Part shown: in pieces, positions 47,582-55,131 of the stretch
Numbering within the stretch: the stretch's first letter is position 1
How the letters are laid out: each line of letters opens with the position of its first letter
Source: Bacillota bacterium
GTDB lineage: Bacteria; Bacillota; Clostridia; Acetivibrionales; DSM-2933
Assembly (NCBI GenBank): GCA_023430975.1
Contig: JAEYYB010000093.1
Coordinates: 8,398 to 72,397, forward strand
DNA length: 64,000 bases
Reading direction: 5' to 3'
Made by a program: the position numbers and the translations under genes
Notes under the pieces: generated by a model
What the model was told of the DNA's origin: nothing
Database searches by the model: none
Seen by the model: the letters and a program-made list of their open reading frames with translations, nothing else

Positions 47582-49105
47582 ATGAATCAAGTCTGCATTT
47601 ATCTTAGAAAATCCAGGGCTGATGAGGAGCTTGAAAATGAGCTTGGAGAAGGTGAAACCCTTTCTAAACACAGGAAGGCACTATTAAAGTTTGCCAGTGA
47701 GAAAAACCTCAATATAGTTAAAATCAGAGAAGAGATAGTCTCAGGTGAAAGCCTTATACACAGGCCTCAAATGCTTCAGCTCCTTAAGGAAGTAGGCCAA
47801 GGCGATTATGATGCTGTGCTGGTTATGGATATGGAGCGACTGGGTCGAGGCAACATGCAGGAACAGGGACTTATACTGGATACCTTTAAAAAGTCTAAAA
47901 CCAAGATAATTACTTTAAGAAAGACCTATGATTTAACTAATGACTTTGATGAAGAATATTCGGAATTTGAGGCTTTTATGTCCCGTAAAGAGTTTAAAAT
48001 GATAAACAGAAGACTTCAGGGGGGACGAATCCGCTCTGCTGAAGAAGGAAATTATTTAGGTACCTACCCTCCATATGGTTATCTGATTCATGAAGAAAAA
48101 CATACACGCACTCTTATCCCTCATCCCCATCAATCTGAAGCCGTAAAGCTAATATTTGATTTATATGTAAATGACAATTTAGGCACAACAAGAATTGCCG
48201 AAGAATTGACTAAACGCGGCTACAAGACATATACAGGTGTCAGATGGGATCGCTCAGTCATATCCGGCATTCTCAAAAATCCTGTATATATTGGAAAAAT
48301 AGTATGGAAAAAAAAATGTATCAGAAAATCTGAATCTCCAGATAAATCAAAGGAAACATACACACGTCCTCAGAAAGAATGGATTATCTCAAATGGAAAA
48401 CATTCTGCACTAGTAAGTGAGGATATTTTTAATGCTGCCCAGAATATACTAAAAGGAAAATATCACGCCCCATATCATGTCACAAGTGGACTCAGTAACC
48501 CATTAGCAAGCCTGGTAATATGCAAACTATGCGGCTCAAAGATGAAAATGCGCCCTTATGGCAATAAAGCCCCCCATATAACCTGCACAAAAAAATGCGG
48601 CTGTAAAAGCAGTAAATTCAAGTATCTCGAGGAATCACTTCTAATGGCTTTGGATGACTATTTAAATAAATATCAATTATTCACAAAGGAAAATGCATCA
48701 TATGGAAGTGGTAGATTAAACATACTTAAAAAGAACCTCATTTCCCTTGAATCTCAATTAACTGCCTTAAATAATCAAAAAGTCAAAATACATGACTTAT
48801 TTGAACAAGGTATTTATAATATAGACACTTTTATCAATAGATCAGAGAGCCTTGCAAAGAGCCTTGATGAGCTAAACCAAAGCATACGTTATGTCAAGTC
48901 CAAGGCTCAGGACGAAGAAAAAAGCATCGGCATTCAGCAATCGCCTCCTAAGCTTAATCACCTACTGGATATATACAGGAATACTGATGATAACACCTCA
49001 AAAAACAAGCTTTTAAAAAATGTCATTGAAAAGGTGGAATATATAAAATCAAAGGACCAAAGAAATGATAAGTTTACATTGATTGTCTACCCTAAGATCC
49101 CTTGA
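47582..49105 (+). CDS. Large serine recombinase B (SpoIVCA-type)
   Basis: The protein of 507 residues has the resolvase domain with catalytic Ser in VCIYLRKSRADEE, VMDMERLGRGN, a recombinase domain (GTTRIAEELTKRG), a zinc ribbon (CKLCGSKMKMR and CTKKCGCKS) and a coiled-coil tail. It lies inside sigK element B, in plus orientation, opposite to sigK. Such enzymes excise the sigK element in the mother cell of other sporeformers. ATG 47582 is preferred (GAGTGAT upstream). Confidence 0.92.
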   Translation: MNQVCIYLRKSRADEELENELGEGETLSKHRKALLKFASEKNLNIVKIREEIVSGESLIHRPQMLQLLKEVGQGDYDAVLVMDMERLGRGNMQEQGLILDTFKKSKTKIITLRKTYDLTNDFDEEYSEFEAFMSRKEFKMINRRLQGGRIRSAEEGNYLGTYPPYGYLIHEEKHTRTLIPHPHQSEAVKLIFDLYVNDNLGTTRIAEELTKRGYKTYTGVRWDRSVISGILKNPVYIGKIVWKKKCIRKSESPDKSKETYTRPQKEWIISNGKHSALVSEDIFNAAQNILKGKYHAPYHVTSGLSNPLASLVICKLCGSKMKMRPYGNKAPHITCTKKCGCKSSKFKYLEESLLMALDDYLNKYQLFTKENASYGSGRLNILKKNLISLESQLTALNNQKVKIHDLFEQGIYNIDTFINRSESLAKSLDELNQSIRYVKSKAQDEEKSIGIQQSPPKLNHLLDIYRNTDDNTSKNKLLKNVIEKVEYIKSKDQRNDKFTLIVYPKIP

Positions 49106-49143
49106 TTATTTGTTAAGGCATGAATGAAGATTTTTATCGTAAC

Positions 49144-49246
49144 TATATTAAAAGTGTTAATAATCTTACATTTGGTGGAGCAAATAACGAACGGTTCAAC
49201 GGGATTTGCGACAGACAAATGTAATTGATTTATCACTTTTAATCTA
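49144..49246 (+). repeat. 103-bp dyad repeat, copy R2
   Basis: Same architecture as R1 with the B-type centre CGGTTCAACGGG. Its right arm overlaps the stop codon of the MBL-fold gene. With R1 it brackets recombinase B in the same orientation. Confidence 0.93.
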
Positions 49247-49996
49247 AAAAGATAATGATTCACCGTCTTCAGGCACAAATACATGATCTGAAATATTATG
49301 ATTCTCCAAAAAATCGCGAAGATTGCTTCTTGTCAATCTACAGTGGTTCCAGGCATCCATGTGTACAGCAACAACTTTAGTTTTGGGAGATTTTTTACAA
49401 ATGGTTAAAATATCCTGTGCATTCATTGTAATGGCTTTTCCATAAGCGAATCTTGCCTCACCGCAGAAACTTATCACAATTTCAGGCTGATATTTTTCCA
49501 TAGCCTTTTTAGTACAAGAACACCACACAGTGTCTCCCGTTAAATAAACAACCGGCTCGTCAGATGCTGAAATCACAAAACCTGACACCGGTGCCATTTT
49601 AGCAGCTATCACACCATGTCCATGTCTACCCTTTGTTCTGTTAATTTTGATATTTTCCCATTCAAAATAATCTTTTACTGGTATAACACAGGTAAAGCCA
49701 AGCTCTATAAATTTCGCCTCATCTTCTGGCTGGCATAAAACCGGCAGGGTTTTGGGAATTAATTTTGCAGCCATATCATCAAAGTGGTCTCTATGGGTAT
49801 GGGTAACTAATACAGCATCACAATCCAAAAGTGATTCTAAACTAACCGGCAGATCGTATAGAGGATTATCATTTTCATTTGGAACATTTTTTACAGCCGA
49901 CATAGTATTCCTAGGGCTTAGCATTGGATCAACCAATATCTTTTTATTGCTAAAATATAATATCATAGTTGCATGACGTATAAAATGAATTCTCAT
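49244..49996 (-). CDS. MBL-fold metal-dependent hydrolase
   Basis: The 250-residue protein has the metallo-beta-lactamase fold motif VTHTHRDHFDD, with other metal ligands in HGHG, YLTGDT and VHMDAWNH. UPF0173/UlaG-like hydrolases of this type act on diverse small substrates. The Lrp-type regulator starts divergently about 110 bp away and likely controls it. It is passenger DNA of the element and would be lost from the mother cell on excision. Confidence 0.85.
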   Translation of the reverse strand: MRIHFIRHATMILYFSNKKILVDPMLSPRNTMSAVKNVPNENDNPLYDLPVSLESLLDCDAVLVTHTHRDHFDDMAAKLIPKTLPVLCQPEDEAKFIELGFTCVIPVKDYFEWENIKINRTKGRHGHGVIAAKMAPVSGFVISASDEPVVYLTGDTVWCSCTKKAMEKYQPEIVISFCGEARFAYGKAITMNAQDILTICKKSPKTKVVAVHMDAWNHCRLTRSNLRDFLENHNISDHVFVPEDGESLSF

Positions 49997-50105
49997 TGTT
50001 TTTCACTCCCACAATTTGTGATATATTTATTATACCCCTTTAAGTTATTGAAAAGAGAAAGATAACTCCCCATTTTACTTGAATGATGAAAGGATTTTTT
50101 TAAGC

Positions 50106-50519
50106 ATGATTGATCAAACAGATATGGAAATTTTAAAACTTCTTACTCAAAACTCCAGAATGCAGTGGCAGGATATTGGTGAAAAAGTTCATCTCACAGG
50201 TCAGGCAGTAAAAAACAGGGTGGATCGGTTAGAAAAGCTTGGCGTTATCGATGGGTATACCGTGAAGTTAAATCAGGATAAATTAGGGCTGGAAATAAAA
50301 GCCTTTGTAACTGTTTTTATGAAAACGACAGATCATGCTGCTTTTAAAAAATACCTGATACAGTCAGATTTAATTACTGAGGCATATAGGATAAGCGGTG
50401 AGGGATGTTACTTACTTCAAGTAAACACTACAAGCCAGAAGGAGCTTACTACATTTTTGGACAGTATACTTAAATATGGTAATTACAGAGTTAATTTATC
50501 CATTGATAAAATCAAGTAA
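50106..50519 (+). CDS. Lrp/AsnC-family regulator
   Basis: The protein of about 137 residues has an N-terminal HTH (LLTQNSRMQWQDIGEKVHLT, then GQAVKNRVDRLEKLGVIDGY) and a RAM-like domain with AYRISGEGCYLLQV. Lrp family members respond to amino acids or other small ligands. ATG 50106 starts MIDQTDMEIL, the usual Lrp beginning. It is divergent from the MBL hydrolase, which it probably controls. Confidence 0.85.
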   Translation: MIDQTDMEILKLLTQNSRMQWQDIGEKVHLTGQAVKNRVDRLEKLGVIDGYTVKLNQDKLGLEIKAFVTVFMKTTDHAAFKKYLIQSDLITEAYRISGEGCYLLQVNTTSQKELTTFLDSILKYGNYRVNLSIDKIK

Positions 50520-50552
50520 TCTTATACTTTACATCACTCCTGTAGGTGGCAA

Positions 50553-50645
50553 TTCATTCCCCTCCCGGTCCACACCAATAGGATCCTGGAGAGAAACCTC
50601 ACTCTGATTCTTCTTGGTTGATCTTATATGCATAAGTATTTCATT
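50553..50645 (-). CDS. sigK: sigK segment 2: 31-codon middle exon of sigma-K
   Basis: The minus strand of the gap between the Lrp gene and repeat R3 reads NEILMHIRSTKKNQSEV, then SLQDPIGVDREGNE. This is exactly the region 2.4-3.0 part of sigma-K that segments 1 and 3 lack. On the 5' side it is preceded by GCAAATG (core AAATG at 50642-50646) and on the 3' side it ends GGGGAATGAA (core 50553-50558). Beyond the ends the frame leaves sigma-K homology. It has no start, so it is meaningful only after both elements are removed. This is too short to appear as a normal gene. Confidence 0.95.
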
Positions 50646-50677
50646 TGCAATACTTTTATTGCGGAAACAAATTTATA

Positions 50678-50780
50678 TAGATTAAAAGTGATAAATCTAT
50701 TACATTTATCTGTGGCAAATCCCGTTGAACCGTTCGTTATTTGCTCCGCCAAATGTAAGATTATTAACACTTTTAATATA
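50678..50780 (-). repeat. 103-bp dyad repeat, copy R3
   Basis: Ends TAGATTAAAAGTG and CACTTTTAATATA; B-type centre. It lies just downstream of recombinase A and 32 bp from sigK segment 2. Confidence 0.93.
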
Positions 50781-50795
50781 GATAATAACCATTTC

Positions 50796-52421
50796 TTAGT
50801 ATAAAATCATATCAAGTTTTTCACCATCCCACGATATCCTGTCAACAATACTTCTGATCATCCTTCTTTTATCCTCAACCTTCATGAGGTCCCATGCTTT
50901 GTCACTGAAGCTTCCTAAGCTCTCTGCTTCCAGCTCTAAATTATGATCACCATCATCTTCTTCCTTTTCTCTTTTCTGAAGATCTAATAATTTCCTTTGC
51001 AATTTCTCCTTTTTCCTGGCTAAACCCTCCATGTTTTTTGTGAGCACTTCCACTACCTCACCTTTTTGGCCCTTTGATATAGCTAAAACCAGGTTTTCAA
51101 TACCATGATCAACTTCAGCTATTCTTTTTTGAAGTGTTTCTTTTTCCAGTTCAAGTGACAATAGACCTGTCGAAAACAAATTTTTGCTTCCATGTAAATC
51201 CTCGATAAAAGGTGGGTTTTTCCGTGTAATTTTTATAAGCTCATTTAACACCAGATTATCCAGTGTGTTACCACTAATATTGTTCACAGCACAACGAGTT
51301 TTCTTACTCTTTTCCTTCATCTCACATATATAATAAAAAACCTGCTGCCCTATTTCATTTTCTCGCTGTACAGTTTTAGGCCTCATGAAAGAGCCGCAGT
51401 TTGAGCACACCAAAATGCCTGATAGCAATGATCGAGTGCTTTTTACTTTGCGATAGCACTTTTGTTTGTTCTCGCTAAGCAGTTCTTGAGCTTTTATCCA
51501 CTTCTCACTTGGAATTATTCCTTCGTGAAGTCCCACTGCTACTATCCAGTCACAGGTGTCTCTATATCTGTCCTTGCAATCTTTACCCTGCTGCCTGGTT
51601 TTATTGTATGCTATTAGTCCATTAACACCATTAAACTCATCAATTTGGGAATACACATCGTAATTTTTCTTTAGCATATATTCGTACAACGCTTTATCCG
51701 CAACAGCATAAACAGGATTTGATAATATAGGCCTTATGGAACCTGTATGGAAGTCTGCACCGTTTTTAGTTGAAAAATTATATTCCATCAGATACTTTTC
51801 AACTCCTGCAATAGATTTTAAGCCTATGTACTTATCATAAATAAGCTTAATTATGCCTATCTCTTCCATAACCGGTGCAAGCCTGTACATCTTGTGCTGC
51901 TTTCCGCTTTGGTCAACGGTAATAACCGGCTCAGATTTATACCCTGTAGGTGCTATCCCTCCAAGCCAGCGTCCCGTTTTGGCCAATTGGATCATATTGT
52001 CCCTGATTCTTTCAGCTATGGTTTCCCGCTCAAGCTGTGCGAAAACAGACGCAATATACATCATGGCACGCCCCATAGGTGTAGTTGTATCAAATTGTTC
52101 CCTAATGGATATAAAGTTTACATTATACTTATTCAAGTCATTTATCAGTTGTGAAAAATCAGAAACATTTCTGCTTATACGGTCAAGCCTGTAGCATATT
52201 AAAATCTGAAATTTATTTGTTTTGGCATCCTTTAAAAGTCTCTGAAACTCCGGTCTTTTAGTATTCCCCCCTGAAAAGCCCTCATCTTCATATATAAGGA
52301 AGCTACTTTCATCAAAGTTAAGGTGCTTTATAGCGTATTCCTTACAAAGCTGAACCTGATTTTCAACGCTTTCACCTTTTCCGGTAAACTTGCTTTTCCT
52401 TGAATATATGGCTGCCTTCAT
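50796..52421 (-). CDS. Large serine recombinase A (skin-type)
   Basis: The protein of about 541 residues begins MKAAIYSRKSKFTGKGES with the catalytic Ser in SRKS, has CYRLDRISRNVSDF and AQLERETIAERI, a recombinase domain, a zinc ribbon (LVCSNCGSFMRPK, YYICEMKEK) and a charged coiled coil. It is quite different in sequence from recombinase B. It lies in element A, in the same orientation as sigK. ATG 52421 is preferred (AAAGGA upstream). Confidence 0.92.
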   Translation of the reverse strand: MKAAIYSRKSKFTGKGESVENQVQLCKEYAIKHLNFDESSFLIYEDEGFSGGNTKRPEFQRLLKDAKTNKFQILICYRLDRISRNVSDFSQLINDLNKYNVNFISIREQFDTTTPMGRAMMYIASVFAQLERETIAERIRDNMIQLAKTGRWLGGIAPTGYKSEPVITVDQSGKQHKMYRLAPVMEEIGIIKLIYDKYIGLKSIAGVEKYLMEYNFSTKNGADFHTGSIRPILSNPVYAVADKALYEYMLKKNYDVYSQIDEFNGVNGLIAYNKTRQQGKDCKDRYRDTCDWIVAVGLHEGIIPSEKWIKAQELLSENKQKCYRKVKSTRSLLSGILVCSNCGSFMRPKTVQRENEIGQQVFYYICEMKEKSKKTRCAVNNISGNTLDNLVLNELIKITRKNPPFIEDLHGSKNLFSTGLLSLELEKETLQKRIAEVDHGIENLVLAISKGQKGEVVEVLTKNMEGLARKKEKLQRKLLDLQKREKEEDDGDHNLELEAESLGSFSDKAWDLMKVEDKRRMIRSIVDRISWDGEKLDMILY

Positions 52422-52449
52422 GCTAAACATTCCTTTATTCAACTTTTAC

Positions 52450-52552
52450 TATATTAAAAGTGAAAAATCTATTACATTTTTCTGTCGCAAATCCCGTTGA
52501 ACCGTTCGTTATTTGCTCCGCCAAATGTAAGATTATTAACACTTTTAATATA
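52450..52552 (-). repeat. 103-bp dyad repeat, copy R4
   Basis: Ends TATATTAAAAGTG and CACTTTTAATATA, a perfect inverted pair; B-type centre. It lies just upstream of recombinase A, so R3 and R4 bracket that gene. Confidence 0.93.
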
Positions 52553-52573
52553 AGTAATGCCTTAGAGAAATAA

Positions 52574-52780
52574 CTACCTATTCTCACCATTTAGCCTTAA
52601 TCCCTCTATGATTTTTATATACAATTTGTTTTTTTCTTCACTGCATATGGGCAATTCCATGATATAGCTCTTTATGAACTCAATATAGGCCTTCCCCATT
52701 CTCCTTCTTAATTCACAGAGCCCTTCCTGGTCTTTGGGATAATGTACTTCCATTATGTAAGAATCTTTTGGCCTGGCCAT
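52574..52780 (-). CDS. Small partner ORF of recombinase A
   Basis: The 68-residue protein begins MARPKDSYIMEVHYP and has YIEFIKSYIMELPICS. It is basic at the start and helical. AGGGGGAG lies before the ATG. It directly precedes recombinase A across repeat R4. A recombination directionality factor is a possible role, by position. Confidence 0.6.
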   Translation of the reverse strand: MARPKDSYIMEVHYPKDQEGLCELRRRMGKAYIEFIKSYIMELPICSEEKNKLYIKIIEGLRLNGENR

Positions 52781-52919
52781 TAGACTCCCCCTGATACTGA
52801 CCTATCTATCAAATGTATATGCGGCATTTGATAAGGAATGACTAAAATATTACTTCCGGTTTTGAGAGCGAAATTTATAGTAGAAGAGCTGCTAAAGTTG
52901 ATCTTAGCAGCCCTATTAT

Positions 52920-54011
52920 TTATTGAATAAACTTTGGTGTTTGGTTACTCATTGTCTTTTGGTGTAAAAACTCCATTTCCTTTATGGCACCATCAACAAA
53001 AACAATATTTCTATTATTTATAGACTCTAAAATATCAAACACCATCTTAACATCGCCATACTCTATTTCAGGTGTTACCGATATCGCTTCAGTACCATTT
53101 AAAGCATTGTAGAAGTTCAACAGCTCGTTGTAAAAACCTCTCTCAGGTGTATATTGGATTTGCTCTGATGTATTGTCATTATATGAGACATTGATAACTC
53201 CGCAGCTTTTCTCCTCAAGATATATTTCACCTTTGGTACCGAAAATTCTGAAGCCTACAAGAGGCCTTTGGGGTTCCTGTCCTGACGGAAAATATGTGTA
53301 ATGTCCGATTACTCCATTTTTAAACAAAATGTTGGCATTCACAGAAACAAAAGGATTAAAATCCTCTCTCTGAGGTTTTCCAAATGCCTGAACACATTCT
53401 ACTGCACCAAAGATATGCCGTAATCCGGCAAGATCATGAATTGCTGCATCTAGGAAGGAACCACCGTAATACTTGGGGTGCTGCCTCCATTCTGTAGCTG
53501 CAAAAGTATCTTTTGTCATCTCACAGGGAAAACAGCTTATGTTATTTCTTATGAAATATACCACTTCTCCAATTTTTCCGTTAACAACCATATCCCTGAT
53601 TTTATTATTTTCTTCGTTGTATCTGAAATTCTCGGCTATCATAATTTTAACTTTGTACTTTTTTGAAAGATCCAGATATTTCTTTGCCTGGTCCATGTTG
53701 GGGGCTTGAGGCTTTTCGCAAATAAAGTCTTTCCCAGCTTTTGCAACCGCCTCCGATACAATATAGTTTTCCTCTATGGGAACTAAAATGTCCACGGCAT
53801 CAATGTCATCCCGCTTTAACATTTCGTTATAATCATCATAAACATTTTTTGTGTCGAGATTTATCTTTTGGGCAAATTGCTCTGCATCGCTCCTTGTGCG
53901 ATTTACAAGTGCCGCAATTTCATATTTATCATTTAATTCACTAAGTGCCGGGTAGTGAAGTCGTTCCCACGCATAACCAGTCCCGATAACACCTAATCTA
54001 ATTTTCTTCAA
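52920..54011 (-). CDS. Gfo/Idh/MocA-family oxidoreductase
   Basis: The 363-residue protein has an N-terminal Rossmann fold with LGVIGTGYAWERLHYPAL, and DFICEKPQAPNMDQAK in the dinucleotide-binding part. The C-terminal domain carries GGSFLDAAIHDLAGLRHIFG, which holds the catalytic His/Asp region. It would act on a sugar or inositol-like substrate with NAD(P). The start is TTG with GGAGGTG upstream. It lies within element A as passenger. Confidence 0.9.
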   Translation of the reverse strand: MKKIRLGVIGTGYAWERLHYPALSELNDKYEIAALVNRTRSDAEQFAQKINLDTKNVYDDYNEMLKRDDIDAVDILVPIEENYIVSEAVAKAGKDFICEKPQAPNMDQAKKYLDLSKKYKVKIMIAENFRYNEENNKIRDMVVNGKIGEVVYFIRNNISCFPCEMTKDTFAATEWRQHPKYYGGSFLDAAIHDLAGLRHIFGAVECVQAFGKPQREDFNPFVSVNANILFKNGVIGHYTYFPSGQEPQRPLVGFRIFGTKGEIYLEEKSCGVINVSYNDNTSEQIQYTPERGFYNELLNFYNALNGTEAISVTPEIEYGDVKMVFDILESINNRNIVFVDGAIKEMEFLHQKTMSNQTPKFIQ

Positions 54012-54239
54012 GGAAACACCTCCGTATTAAGATACTTATAGATAACCAACTGATTATCAGTAAGTTTTAGTTTTTTCTTATTATTTGTATTGATGCTTTT
54101 ATTATTCGTAACACTCATTTGCCTTAAAAAAGTATAATTACAACCTAACTTGTACATTTTAAGAATAACAAAATTAAATTTTAAAGGCACTATAATTTTT
54201 AAGACATAAAAGATACCTTTTAAGAATGGAGATGTTTAT

Positions 54240-54482
54240 ATGAGCCTTACTATTATGGGAATTTTGGTTGATAGAAGAACCGAATCTGCTCCAAAGGTCC
54301 AGGAGATACTAACCAAATTTGGAGATAGTATTTTATCCAGGGTAGGTATCCACGATCCTGGTGAAGAAAACCATGGTCTTATAACATTAAACATACGCGA
54401 CAGAGAAGAAAAAATTGAAAGTCTCTCAAAAGAATTGGAATCACTTAAGGGAGTAAACGTTAAAACAGTCAATATGAAATAA
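54240..54482 (+). CDS. TM1266-like ferredoxin-fold regulator
   Basis: The 80-residue protein starts SLTIMGILVDRRTESAP and has HDPGEENHGLITLNI, the pattern of TM1266-family ACT-like proteins, annotated as putative iron-only hydrogenase system regulators. GGAG lies before the ATG. It faces sigK segment 1, with a strong hairpin between them. It lies inside element A, and no hydrogenase gene is in the window. Confidence 0.75.
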   Translation: MSLTIMGILVDRRTESAPKVQEILTKFGDSILSRVGIHDPGEENHGLITLNIRDREEKIESLSKELESLKGVNVKTVNMK

Positions 54483-54491
54483 GGTATGAAT

Positions 54492-54536
54492 AAAATATAA
54501 CTTCCCCTACACACTGGTAAAGGGAAGTTATATTTT
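54492..54536. terminator. 15-bp-stem bidirectional terminator at the element A/sigK boundary
   Basis: AAAATATAACTTCCC pairs perfectly with GGGAAGTTATATTTT across 15 bases, with A/T runs at the base on both strands. It ends the TM1266-like gene in the plus direction, and also ends any transcript from sigK segment 1 within 40 bases of the crossover core. Unexcised sigK would thus produce only a short transcript. Confidence 0.85.
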
Positions 54537-54569
54537 AACAATGCAATGTTTCCTCTCCACATGCATAGC

Positions 54570-54911
54570 ATTTTCTATACAACGTACAGCATATGTTGCA
54601 AGACGTGCTCCTTTAGTCTGATCAAAGGTGGAAATTGCCTTGATAAGCCCTATGGTTCCTATTGAAATAAGGTCATCGCTGTCATAACCTGAAGAATTGT
54701 ATTTTTTTACAATATGGGCAACAAGCCTTAAGTTCCTCTCTATTAGAATATTTCTGGCTTCTTCGCTTCCATTCTTAAATTTACCCAGATATTCAAGTTC
54801 CTCTTCATGAGATAATGGTTGTGGAAAAGAGTTCCCATTTGAGACATAGCCTATCAAAAAAATCACACTATTTAGGGTATTAGCAACCATTGGAAATAAG
54901 ACAGATAACAA
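54570..54911 (-). CDS. sigK: sigK segment 1: pro-sequence and region 2 of sigma-K
   Basis: From TTG 54911 (AGGAGGTG eight bases before) the frame reads MLSVLFPMVANTLNS and GYVSNGNSFPQPLS, the membrane-bound pro-sequence cleaved by SpoIVFB-type proteases in other sporeformers. It continues EERNLRLVAHIVKKY-like ERNLRLVAHIVKKY, DDLISIGTIGLIKAI and LATYAVRCIEN. It then leaves sigma-K at AATG and stops at 54528 after AMHVERKH. The 114 codons match the first half of pro-sigma-K. TTG is preferred to GTG 54920, which has no spacing to the ribosome site. Confidence 0.95.
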
Positions 54912-54944
54912 GCTGGGCACCTCCTAAAAATAGGTTACTCTATA

Positions 54945-54980
54945 AATATATGATTTCGGGTATTGAATGTGTGCATATTC
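54945..54980 (-). promoter_or_regulatory. Possible sigma-E-type promoter of sigK
   Basis: CATATATT (54945-54952, minus strand) fits the sigma-E -10 pattern CATACANT, and an ACACATT-like -35 lies about 13 bases upstream. Sigma-E transcribes sigK in other sporeformers. The -35 match is weak. Confidence 0.3.
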
Positions 54981-55023
54981 TTATCATGATTTTTTTAATA
55001 AATTTTTTAATAAATTTTTCAGT

Positions 55024-55126
55024 TATATTAGAAGTGATAAATCTATTACATTTGTCTGTCGCAAATCCCGTTGAACCGTTCGTTATTTGCTCCACCAAAT
55101 GTAAGATTATTAACACTTTTAATATA
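55024..55126 (-). repeat. 103-bp dyad repeat, copy R5
   Basis: Ends TATATTAGAAGTG and CACTTTTAATATA; B-type centre. It lies five bases after the PBP stop, in the intergenic space before sigK. Confidence 0.93.
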
Positions 55127-55131
55127 GGTAT

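Larger units (their letters stand above)
47056..50558. mobile_element. sigK intervening element B (skin-like, 3,503 bp)
   Basis: This element lies between the AATGAA cores at 47050-47055 and 50553-50558, which are direct repeats on the minus strand. Excision would join GAGGGG-AATGAA to ATAACACTG, giving DREGNEITLIDVI in frame. It contains a small ORF, one large serine recombinase, an MBL-fold hydrolase and an Lrp-type regulator, and two copies of the 103-bp repeat. The length is much smaller than the known skin elements of Bacillus (about 48 kb) and C. difficile (about 15 kb). Confidence 0.88.
50643..54569. mobile_element. sigK intervening element A (skin-like, 3,927 bp)
   Basis: This element lies between the AAATG cores at 50642-50646 and 54569-54573, direct repeats on the minus strand. 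Joining gives GTATAGAA-AATG-AAATACTT, that is CIENEILMH in frame. It contains a serine recombinase, a small ORF, a Gfo/Idh/MocA oxidoreductase, a TM1266-like regulator and two 103-bp repeats. The CIENE position resembles the skin position in B. subtilis sigK. Confidence 0.9.

Noticed and set aside
47582..49105. Recombinase B as the integrase of the large conjugative element
   Set aside because: It lies between sigK segments 2 and 3, outside the right end of the conjugative element, so it belongs to sigK element B.
47060..54570. Direct joining of sigK segments 1 and 3 at a shared CATGTG
   Set aside because: CATGTG occurs beside both junctions and keeps the frame, but the product would lack about 30 residues of region 2.4-3.0. 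The AATG cores with segment 2 give a complete protein, so CATGTG is coincidence.
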